A DNA stretch of 13,083 nucleotides from an uncultured Bacilli bacterium (GTDB lineage: Bacteria; Bacillota_I; Bacilli_A; RF39; UBA660), in assembly GCA_910585915.1 (NCBI GenBank), contig CAJUGF010000009.1:1-13083 (forward strand), written 5' to 3'. Every line of letters starts with the position of its first letter. The first letter of the stretch is position 1. Under the pieces are notes generated by a model, which was not told where the DNA came from, did not search any database, and saw nothing but the letters and a program-made list of their open reading frames with translations. Positions 5,727-11,976 of this stretch are shown here, in pieces. Position numbers and translations under genes: made by a program.

Positions 5727-6688
5727 AACATGGTTGTAATAAATATTCCATAGCCATTTTTCACGTTATCTACAATGGCATGTGTAACAGCACCTATTAT
5801 TTTGTTATTTTGGATAATCGGACTTCCACTCATTCCTTGGATTACTCCACCAGTTTCTTTTAGTAACTGTTCATCGATAATCTCAAATGTAATATTTTTA
5901 ATATTAGTGTCGGGATTTATTTTGGTAATATTTATATCATATTCTTTCACTTCGTTGTTTGTTAATACTGTATAAATTGTTGCTTTTCCAGTTGTTATTT
6001 CATCAGGTTTTCCAACTGCAAAGGCTTTAGCATTTGGTAGTGTGTCTGTATAACTTCCAAAGACTCCATAAAGGGTATTTTTGGTTATTGTTCCTAGTAC
6101 GTCTTTATAGTTTAGATTTGCGTTTTTTTCTCCCACTTTTCCATCAGTACTTTTTATTATTTTGGAAACGCTACTATCAAATATTGTTCCAGTTTTAACT
6201 TCAATTCTTTTACTTGATGTACTTTCAATTATTTCGTGTCCTAAAGTTCCAAATATTTTGGTACCTGGATCAATATAAGTAAGAGTTCCAATTCCGCTAA
6301 TTCCATCTTTTACATATAATCCAGTTTTATATATGCCATCTACTTCTTTTAATTCAAGTTCTGTTTCAAATATTTCACTATCTCGCTTTATTGTAAGAGC
6401 AATTTTATTGTTGTTTAAGTTTTTATCAATTTCTTTTGTTAGTTCTTCGATGGAGAAAACATCTTTATTATTTACTTTGGTTATAACGTCTCCCACTTCT
6501 ATTTCTTTACTACCTTTTTGAAATTTTCCATCAACTTTGTAAAAACCAATTATCATTATGCCATTTGAGTCAATGTGTATTCCTATATTATCACCGCCAA
6601 TAAGAATTTGGTCGGAATAGGCATTGGCTGATATAGGCCAGAAAAAGATGCTTAAACTAGTTGCTATTAAAATTAACTTTTTCTTCAA
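5708..6688 (-). CDS. spoIVB: SpoIVB serine peptidase (family S55)
   Basis: SpoIVB is secreted by the forespore and cleaves SpoIVFA to trigger pro-sigma-K processing in the mother cell. The protein begins with a signal peptide or anchor (MKKKLILIATSL...ANA). Next come a GDNIGIHIDSNGIMIIG strand and a PDZ domain (about residues 40-115). The peptidase domain has GIGTLTYIDPGTKIFGTLGHEI with His 151, Asp 272 in IIDEQLLKETGG, and Ser 287 in GMSGSPIIQ. The Asp-Ser distance of 15 is the same as in the B. subtilis enzyme, so the triad looks intact. At about 326 residues it is shorter than B. subtilis SpoIVB (about 425). I prefer TTG 6688: GAGGTG ends right against ATG 6694 (only 2 bases after GAGG) but is 8 bases from this TTG. 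ATG 6694 and GTG 6697 are the alternatives. The gene is transcribed alone. Confidence 0.9.
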   Translation of the reverse strand: MKKKLILIATSLSIFFWPISANAYSDQILIGGDNIGIHIDSNGIMIIGFYKVDGKFQKGSKEIEVGDVITKVNNKDVFSIEELTKEIDKNLNNNKIALTIKRDSEIFETELELKEVDGIYKTGLYVKDGISGIGTLTYIDPGTKIFGTLGHEIIESTSSKRIEVKTGTIFDSSVSKIIKSTDGKVGEKNANLNYKDVLGTITKNTLYGVFGSYTDTLPNAKAFAVGKPDEITTGKATIYTVLTNNEVKEYDINITKINPDTNIKNITFEIIDEQLLKETGGVIQGMSGSPIIQNNKIIGAVTHAIVDNVKNGYGIFITTMLEEGEK

Positions 6689-6707
6689 ACTCATCACCTC
6701 ACATTAG

Positions 6708-6714
6708 TAGTATG
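6708..6714 (-). promoter_or_regulatory. Possible sporulation-type -10 element upstream of spoIVB
   Basis: CATACTA on the minus strand fits the CATNHTA -10 consensus of forespore sigma-G. spoIVB is a known forespore (sigma-F/sigma-G) gene in B. subtilis. No good GHATR element lies 17-18 bases upstream, so this is only suggestive. I see no sigma-A promoter in the short gap after the proS terminator. Confidence 0.3.
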
Positions 6715-6730
6715 GCTAAAAAGACACATT

Positions 6731-6771
6731 AAAAAATGACAATAGTTGGAGATTGCCATTTCTTGTCATTT
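6731..6771 (-). terminator. Terminator of the nusB-proS operon
   Basis: On the minus strand AAATGACAA (6771-6763) pairs with TTGTCATTT (6742-6734). A small inner TGG/CCA pairing lies inside the 20-base loop, and the stem ends in a T-run (6736-6731). The stem touches the proS stop codon at 6773-6771. Confidence 0.75.
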
Positions 6772-8192
6772 TAGTATTGTTTTCCAAAATATATTTTATG
6801 AAGCGCTTTTTTGCCACAAATAATGCAGTTCCCTTGTGCCTGCTCTTCCATTATGATGCATCGTGATTTTAATCCAGTTTCCTCTTTAATTTTTTCTTCA
6901 CAGATAGTTTCTCCACACCAGTTTATTTTAATAAATCCTGCTTTTGTTTGAGCAATATTTTTGAATTCTTCATATGTTTTTGCACTATAAATCATTGAAT
7001 CTCTTCGTTCTTTGGCTTTGTTATAAAGATTATTTTGAATTTCTTCTAATAATTTTTCAATTTTTGCTGGTGCTTCTTCAATCGTTACTTTTACTTTTTC
7101 TAATGTATCACGGCGTACTAAGGTTACTTTATTTTCTTCTAAGTCTCGCGGTCCGACTTCAACGCGAATTGGTATTCCTTTGGCTTCGCTTTCAGCAAAT
7201 TTGAATCCAGGAGATTTTTCAGAATTATCTATTTTATAAGTGATATCAGATTTTATTTTTTCTCCTAGTTTATGAATGCACTCTACTACTTTGTTGTCAT
7301 TTCCGATTGGAATAAAGATAACTTTGATTGGAGCGATTTTTGGTGGAAGTACAAGTCCATTATCATCACCATGAGTCATGATGATGCCACCAATCATTCT
7401 TGTTGTTACTCCCCAACTTGTTTGGTATGGAGTTTTTAAAGTGTTATCAGAGTCTAGAAATTCGATATTGAATGCTTTGGCAAAGTTTTGTCCGAAATAA
7501 TGACTTGTTCCGTTTTGAAGAGCAATTCCGTCATACATCATGGCTTCAATGGTATAAGTTTCTTCTGCTCCAGCAAATTTTTCTTTTTCTGTTTTTCTAC
7601 CACATATTACTGGTAGTGCTAGAATATTTCTTTGAAAATCTTCATATACTTTGAACATTCTTTGTGTTTCTTCTCTTGCTTCTTCTTCTGTACGGTGCAT
7701 TGTGTGCCCTTCTTGCCAAAGTATTTCTCTACTTCTTAGAAATGGACGCGTTGTTTTTTCCCATCTCACGATTGTACACCATTGGTTGTATAGTTTTGGC
7801 AAGTCACGATAAGATTTAATAATTTTTTTATAATGTTCACAAAATAGTGTTTCACTGGTTGGACGGACACACATCCGTTCTTCTAATGGTGCATTTCCTC
7901 CCATGGTTACCCAGGCTACTTCAGGAGCGAAACCTTCAATATGGTCTTTTTCTACGTTTAATAAAGATTCTGGAATAAACATTGGCATTTGAACATTCTC
8001 GTGTCCTAATTTTTTGAATTCTTTATCTAAATAGTTTTGGATATTTTCCCAAATAGCATATCCATATGGTCTTATGATCATACTACCTTTTATGTTCCCA
8101 TAATCTACTAAGTCTGCAACTCGACAAATGTCTGTGTACCATTTAGCAAAATCAACGTCTCTACTAGTTATTGCTTCTACAAGCTTTGCCAT
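6771..8192 (-). CDS. proS: Prolyl-tRNA synthetase, type 3
   Basis: This class II enzyme charges tRNA-Pro in the cytoplasm. The 473 residues match the short archaeal/eukaryote-like type 3 form, without the roughly 180-residue bacterial editing insertion. Motifs are RPYGYAIWENI (motif 1 region, 41-51), RPTSET (110-115), TRPFLRSREILWQEGHT (motif 2, 148-164) and GGIIMTHGDDNGLVLPPKIAP (motif 3, 268-288), then the anticodon-binding domain. A C-terminal zinc domain has Cys 426, 431, 456 and 459, and the chain ends in a C-terminal Tyr (FGKQY). It is the last gene of the nusB operon: ATG 8192 is 8 bases after the xseB stop, and its AGGTGA overlaps that stop. This places translation capacity under the same transcript as ExoVII and a HipA-like kinase. 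Confidence 0.95.
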   Translation of the reverse strand: MAKLVEAITSRDVDFAKWYTDICRVADLVDYGNIKGSMIIRPYGYAIWENIQNYLDKEFKKLGHENVQMPMFIPESLLNVEKDHIEGFAPEVAWVTMGGNAPLEERMCVRPTSETLFCEHYKKIIKSYRDLPKLYNQWCTIVRWEKTTRPFLRSREILWQEGHTMHRTEEEAREETQRMFKVYEDFQRNILALPVICGRKTEKEKFAGAEETYTIEAMMYDGIALQNGTSHYFGQNFAKAFNIEFLDSDNTLKTPYQTSWGVTTRMIGGIIMTHGDDNGLVLPPKIAPIKVIFIPIGNDNKVVECIHKLGEKIKSDITYKIDNSEKSPGFKFAESEAKGIPIRVEVGPRDLEENKVTLVRRDTLEKVKVTIEEAPAKIEKLLEEIQNNLYNKAKERRDSMIYSAKTYEEFKNIAQTKAGFIKINWCGETICEEKIKEETGLKSRCIIMEEQAQGNCIICGKKALHKIYFGKQY

Positions 8193-8200
8193 ATTATCAC

Positions 8201-8428
8201 CTATTCTTTCTCATTATTTACTATTTCAAAATCTTTTAGTTCGCCATTTTCAGATAATATTTTATTTACTTTTTCTGTGGCGGTTGTTAGTTTGTCGCTA
8301 CAAAATTTTACTAATCCCATCGCTTCAGTATATTTAGTTATGGCTGTTTCTAATTCTGTATTTCCTGATTCTAATTCTTTGATAATATTTTCTAATTCAT
8401 TTAATGCTGATTCAAATGTTTTTTCCAT
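8201..8428 (-). CDS. xseB: Exodeoxyribonuclease VII small subunit
   Basis: A 75-residue protein of two helices with the family pattern TFESALNELENIIKELESGN, followed by LETAITKYTEAMGLVKFCSDKL. XseB binds the long C-terminal helices of XseA to form the multi-subunit ExoVII nuclease, which degrades single-stranded DNA from both ends in the cytoplasm. The length is normal. ATG 8428 overlaps the xseA stop by one base (TAATG), with GGAGGT just upstream, so translation is coupled to xseA and the subunits are made in balance. Confidence 0.93.
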   Translation of the reverse strand: MEKTFESALNELENIIKELESGNTELETAITKYTEAMGLVKFCSDKLTTATEKVNKILSENGELKDFEIVNNEKE

Positions 8429-9756
8429 TATTTTACCTCCTTTACAGAAGCTATTATGCTTCCTTCTTTCATTTTGATGGAAATGATATCATTTTTTGTT
8501 AAATCTTTACTATTCTTAATTACCTTCTCCTCTTTTGTTACTAGGGAATAACCTTTTTCTAATATGTTTAGAGGATTGATTAGTTTTACTGTATTTATTT
8601 TTAAATAAAGTTCTTGATTTTTATTTTTTATAATTTGATTTATTTGGTTTATACAATCTCTTTGATAATGTTTAATTCTTTCTTCAACGTTTTGATATAC
8701 TGTAAGAGGATTTTTTAAAATATATGTAGAGCTTATTTCTTTAAACCTTTGCTTTTTCTTTTCTAAATAGTTTTTAATCCATTGTTCTAATTGCTCAGTA
8801 TCATGATCTAATTTTTGTAGTTTTATTTCATAAAACATACTAGGATTTTTTAAGATGTAAGCTTTTTTTAAACTTTCTAATTTTTGCTCATGATAATCTA
8901 ATTTTCTTTTTAATATATGATTTAATTGTTCAGTTAATGAAAGTATTTTATCGTTTACTTCAATGGTTGTGGGGACAGCCATTTCTGCTGCTCCTGTAGG
9001 GGTTGGTGCACGAAGATCAGCAACAAAATCTGAAATTGTATAATCAATGTCATGACCTACTGCACTGATAATAGGAATTCTACATTCATAGATTGCTTTT
9101 GCTACAATTTCCTCATTGAAAGCCCATAAATCTTCAATCGATCCTCCACCTCGACCAACAATCAGTGTATCTAAATCGAATTCTTCTGCTTTTTTAATTT
9201 GCTTGACAATATCCGCAGCTGCATTCTCGCCTTGTACTAGTGCTGGAAAAAGAATTGTTTTACAGATTGGATATCTTCTTTTAATTGTGCTTAAAATATC
9301 TTTGATAGCTGCACCTGTAGATGCTGTTACGATTCCAATAGTAATTGGATATTTGGGTATTGGCTTTTTATGTTTTGCATCAAATAGTCCTTCTCGTTCT
9401 AGTTTTCCTTTTAATTCTTCATATTTTAAGTATAGATTTCCTAAACCATCTTCTTCCATCTGATCTACATATACTTGATAGGTGCCTTGTGCTGGATAAC
9501 AAGATACTCGTCCGCTTACTAAGACTTTTTTTCCATCTTCTGGAGTAAATTTTAAATCAATAGTTTTGTTTCGGAACATAATGGCATTAATTCTAGATTC
9601 TTCATCTTTTAAAGTAAAATATAAATGACCACTCATATGATGTTTGAAGTTTGATATTTCTCCTTTGATATATACTTTATGTAGAAAAGAGTTGTCATCT
9701 ATAATTAATTTTATATAATTATTTAATGCACTTACTTTCATATAGTTTTTTTCCAT
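8428..9756 (-). CDS. xseA: Exodeoxyribonuclease VII large subunit
   Basis: The catalytic subunit of ExoVII, 442 residues, a usual length. An N-terminal OB-fold (about 1-105; KVYIKGEISNFKHH, HLYFTLKDE, VLVSGRVSCYPAQGTYQVYV) binds single-stranded DNA. The catalytic domain contains IGIVTASTGAAIKDI (140-154), VGRGGGSIEDLWAFNEE (200-216) and SAVGHDIDYTISDFVADLRAPTPTGAAE (231-258). A long coiled-coil region (about 270-400) carries the XseB-binding helices. It ends in a small beta segment (LEKGYSLVTKE ... IISIKMKEGSI). ATG 9756 overlaps the stop of the upstream kinase-like gene (TAATG), and AAGGAG lies about 12 bases upstream, rather far, so coupling probably helps initiation. M6 (ATG 9741) is an alternative start. 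Confidence 0.95.
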   Translation of the reverse strand: MEKNYMKVSALNNYIKLIIDDNSFLHKVYIKGEISNFKHHMSGHLYFTLKDEESRINAIMFRNKTIDLKFTPEDGKKVLVSGRVSCYPAQGTYQVYVDQMEEDGLGNLYLKYEELKGKLEREGLFDAKHKKPIPKYPITIGIVTASTGAAIKDILSTIKRRYPICKTILFPALVQGENAAADIVKQIKKAEEFDLDTLIVGRGGGSIEDLWAFNEEIVAKAIYECRIPIISAVGHDIDYTISDFVADLRAPTPTGAAEMAVPTTIEVNDKILSLTEQLNHILKRKLDYHEQKLESLKKAYILKNPSMFYEIKLQKLDHDTEQLEQWIKNYLEKKKQRFKEISSTYILKNPLTVYQNVEERIKHYQRDCINQINQIIKNKNQELYLKINTVKLINPLNILEKGYSLVTKEEKVIKNSKDLTKNDIISIKMKEGSIIASVKEVK

Positions 9757-10700
9757 TATCTTGTTTTTCTCCTTTTTTCTACAATTTCTGTTAATTTAGC
9801 ATAGTGTTCTTTATAGGAAGCGATGATTTCAATTCTCGTTTCAGTGGGTATTTTAGCGTTTATTTTTTGTTCGATATCTATTATAATTTGCTCTAACATA
9901 GTTGGTGTAAATTTTTCATAAATTGAATAGAAATAATTAGTAAAATCGTTTGATGAGTATGTTAGATAATATTCAAGTTGCTCATATATTTCTGTCAAAC
10001 GATAAGAATCAGATACACGAAAGAAAAGGTTAAATGAGGAGAATAGAAAGGATTGATTTGAATCAAATAAGGGTGTTAAGTTTATTTCATTGTTATCTAT
10101 ATTTTCTTCTATTTCCCAATTTCCAGAATGTCGATCCCGTTGTAATGTAAGAAAGTCAAAAGCGAAGCGATTAGCAAGATCTTTGGTTAGTTTGTAGACA
10201 ATTTCTTGATTATTTGGATTTTTTCGATAATAAAATGTTAAGGCATTCCAAATCGTTTCTAAATTATTTAGTCGTTTTAATAGTTCTGTCCATTCTGTTT
10301 CATTTAATTTGTCTTTTCTTAAATAAGTAGGAACTAGATCTTGTAATTCTTCTTTATTTTTGTGTGTTTCAAAATATTCAAATAATATTTTATATCCTGG
10401 AATATATGTGCAATTTTCTTTACGATAATCTTCGATTAATTCTCCTTTATAATAGCCTAAAGTTGCTAGGGTTGTATGAACTACATCAATTCCAGCTTGT
10501 TTGGCCATTTCTTCAATAATTATGCTTCGATATTCTTGGTTGGGGTTAGTGATGATTTTGAAAAGATAATTTTTTCCTTCTAAATTTTTTATCCAATATG
10601 CATCGGTACTACATCTTTCTGTTTTAATTACTTGTTTTTTGTTAAGTTTTCTTGATTTTGCTATTTTTTGACTAATGTCAATATATCCACGATTTATCAT
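9756..10700 (-). CDS. HipA-like / CtkA-like kinase-fold protein
   Basis: A 314-residue protein. It has YLFKIITNP with a candidate ATP-binding Lys at 48, and EEMAKQAGIDV as a glutamate-bearing helix (63-73). The catalytic segment is FDFLTLQRDRHSGNWEI, with Asp 189 and Asn 194, and TPLFDSNQSF supplies a metal-binding Asp at 213. The spacings D-(5)-N-(19)-D are nearly those of E. coli HipA (D309, N314, D332), so the HipA_C kinase fold is likely and the key residues are present. The HipA N-terminal domain is absent and no HipB-like antitoxin lies beside it, as in stand-alone CtkA-type kinases. The gene sits between nusB (4-base gap) and xseA (1-base overlap), and has no clear Shine-Dalgarno, so it is probably translated by coupling from nusB. 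Its substrate is unknown; it may be a house-kept kinase rather than a toxin. Confidence 0.65.
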   Translation of the reverse strand: MINRGYIDISQKIAKSRKLNKKQVIKTERCSTDAYWIKNLEGKNYLFKIITNPNQEYRSIIIEEMAKQAGIDVVHTTLATLGYYKGELIEDYRKENCTYIPGYKILFEYFETHKNKEELQDLVPTYLRKDKLNETEWTELLKRLNNLETIWNALTFYYRKNPNNQEIVYKLTKDLANRFAFDFLTLQRDRHSGNWEIEENIDNNEINLTPLFDSNQSFLFSSFNLFFRVSDSYRLTEIYEQLEYYLTYSSNDFTNYFYSIYEKFTPTMLEQIIIDIEQKINAKIPTETRIEIIASYKEHYAKLTEIVEKRRKTR

Positions 10701-10704
10701 ATTT

Positions 10705-11100
10705 TTATTCTTTAATTATTCTATCTAGTACAGCATTAATCATTTTTCGAACAGAATCATCACTGTATTCTTTTGCTAATTCGATGGCTTCATTAATTAC
10801 TACAATTGGAGGTGTATCAGTATATTTTAATTCAAATATTCCCATTCTTAAGATCGCAGCTCCAGTTTTATCTAAACGATCTATAGTCCAATCTTTTACG
10901 TGTGTATTAGCAATGTCATCAATTTCTCTTTTATGAGTTGTAACTCCATATATGATATCTTTTACAAATTCATTTTCTATGTTTATGTTTTCTTTAATAA
11001 CTTCATCGATATTAAATTTGTTTTGAATTCCTTCCAAAATATCAATCTGATATAGAATAATCATACATTTTTTTCTTAATTCACTTCGCGATAAAGTCAT
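10705..11100 (-). CDS. nusB: Transcription antitermination factor NusB
   Basis: NusB binds boxA RNA with NusE/S10 and supports antitermination on rRNA operons. The all-helical protein shows SRSELRKKCMIILYQIDI at the N-terminus, and FVKDIIYGVTTHKREIDDIA in the middle. It then reads LDKTGAAILRMGIFELKYTDTPPIVVINEAIELAKEYSDD and ends RKMINAVLDRIIKE, the NusB pattern throughout. I chose ATG 11100 (131 residues). The GTG at 11109 lies inside the AGGTGA ribosome binding site, whereas ATG 11100 is 5 bases after it. It is the first gene of the operon leading to proS and is preceded by a plausible sigma-A promoter. Confidence 0.93.
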   Translation of the reverse strand: MTLSRSELRKKCMIILYQIDILEGIQNKFNIDEVIKENINIENEFVKDIIYGVTTHKREIDDIANTHVKDWTIDRLDKTGAAILRMGIFELKYTDTPPIVVINEAIELAKEYSDDSVRKMINAVLDRIIKE

Positions 11101-11116
11101 ATCAATCACCTGTTAC

Positions 11117-11145
11117 ATTATATCAAAAAGAGCTAGTCTCTTCAA
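11117..11145 (-). promoter_or_regulatory. Promoter of the nusB-kinase-xseAB-proS operon
   Basis: On the minus strand TTGAAG (11145-11140) and a perfect TATAAT (11122-11117) are 17 bases apart. The start would fall near 11110, so the leader is only about 10 bases and begins at the Shine-Dalgarno sequence. The element overlaps a hairpin that may terminate the upstream gene. Confidence 0.5.
11126..11142 (-). terminator. Weak terminator-like hairpin after the CofE-like gene
   Basis: On the minus strand AAGAG (11142-11138) pairs with CTCTT (11132-11128) around ACTAG, followed by TTT to 11125. With only 5 bp it would be weak, and some readthrough from the CofE-like gene into nusB is likely. Confidence 0.35.
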
Positions 11146-11156
11146 GATTTACTAAC

Positions 11157-11864
11157 TCATCCTTTTTTCTTTTTTCTTATTAAAACAAGTGGTGTTCTTT
11201 CTTGGAATTGGTTGGCTGGATTGTCTTTTATCATTCCAATTAGAGTTTCATTTTCTACTTTTATATCATTTGATTTTCCTAGAATCACTTGTCCAAAGTC
11301 GTTGGCATCTACTATCATACAACTAATGTTTGTTTTTTGCTTTATTTCATTACATACAGCATCTGGATTTTCTGGTATTTCAATGCCAATGTTTTTATAA
11401 TAATTCCATGAACCATCATAGAATCCATCAAGACCACTTACTTCTCTACCAGCAATTTTATAAAATACTCCAGAAATTTTAAAGAGTTTACCAATTCCTC
11501 CTAGAATACTTGCAAGAAGTATTTTTGGAAGACCTACTTTATTAATGGCATATTGCATGTTAATTGGCATTCCAACTCCATATCCTCCCCTGTTTTCTTT
11601 TGAGGCAAATTTTGAAAGAAATTTGGCCCAAAATGTTATGGGTAATTCTTCTCTTTTTATAATTCTATTCTGGCATAAGCTTATGATTTTTTCACTAATT
11701 GATAGAATATCTCCTGGTTTATAAATATCTTTTGCGTATTGATTTATAATTTTTATATAATCTTCATTTTCATGAATGAATCTGGTTTTTATAGCATGCC
11801 TTAAATATATGTCTCCATTTACTTCAATCTCCACTTTTTTTCCTTCATTTACTACAAACTTCAT
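11157..11864 (-). CDS. CofE-like protein (coenzyme F420-0:L-glutamate ligase family)
   Basis: The 235-residue protein resembles the CofE/F420-0:gamma-glutamyl ligase family. It has IYKPGDILSISEKIISLCQNRII (48-69, compare the GDV(V/L)VVSEKVVSK... motif of CofE), and GGYGVGMPINMQYAINKVGLPKILLASI in the middle. After KIAGREVSGLDG comes NISCMIVDANDFGQVILG (179-196), where CofE has its metal-binding Asp region. CofE adds glutamates to F420. Nothing else here suggests F420, so the substrate may be different. The start is ATG 11864, 5 bases after AAAGGA. The upstream in-frame ATG 11888 has no ribosome binding site and overlaps the predicted -10 of its own promoter. The gene stands alone between mutS and nusB. 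Confidence 0.65.
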   Translation of the reverse strand: MKFVVNEGKKVEIEVNGDIYLRHAIKTRFIHENEDYIKIINQYAKDIYKPGDILSISEKIISLCQNRIIKREELPITFWAKFLSKFASKENRGGYGVGMPINMQYAINKVGLPKILLASILGGIGKLFKISGVFYKIAGREVSGLDGFYDGSWNYYKNIGIEIPENPDAVCNEIKQKTNISCMIVDANDFGQVILGKSNDIKVENETLIGMIKDNPANQFQERTPLVLIRKKKKG

Positions 11865-11886
11865 AATTTTCCTTTCGTTATTTTTC

Positions 11887-11922
11887 ATTATAGGAAATAT
11901 TTGTGACTTTTTTATGACTTTT
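11887..11922 (-). promoter_or_regulatory. Promoter of the CofE-like gene with an 11-bp-spaced direct repeat
   Basis: The minus strand has a perfect TATAAT (11892-11887), but the -35 position (11915-11910, ATAAAA) is poor. Two exact copies of AAAAGTCA (11922-11915 and 11911-11904), one helical turn apart, lie over and just upstream of the -35. A poor -35 with tandem half-sites at 11 bp resembles a promoter activated by an OmpR/PhoB-type response regulator. The regulator itself is not in the window. Confidence 0.4.
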
Positions 11923-11950
11923 ATTGTTACAATTTAGTTATTTTATAAAA

Positions 11951-11976
11951 ATAAAAAAATGCTTTTTATGGCATTT
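11951..11976 (-). terminator. mutS terminator, overlapping its stop codon
   Basis: On the minus strand AAATGC (11976-11971) pairs with GCATTT (11962-11957) around an 8-base loop that contains the TAA stop (11968-11966). A T-rich tail follows, reading TTTTTTTATTTTTAT from 11959 leftwards. Confidence 0.7.

Noticed and set aside
9116..9463. Plus-strand 115-codon ORF
   Set aside because: Antisense shadow of the xseA catalytic domain, low-quality translation, no ribosome binding site.
9756..10700. Classical HipBA toxin-antitoxin module
   Set aside because: No small HTH (HipB-like) gene is adjacent. The XRE gene at 809-1585 is 8 kb away, monocistronic and much larger than HipB, so a TA pair is not supported.
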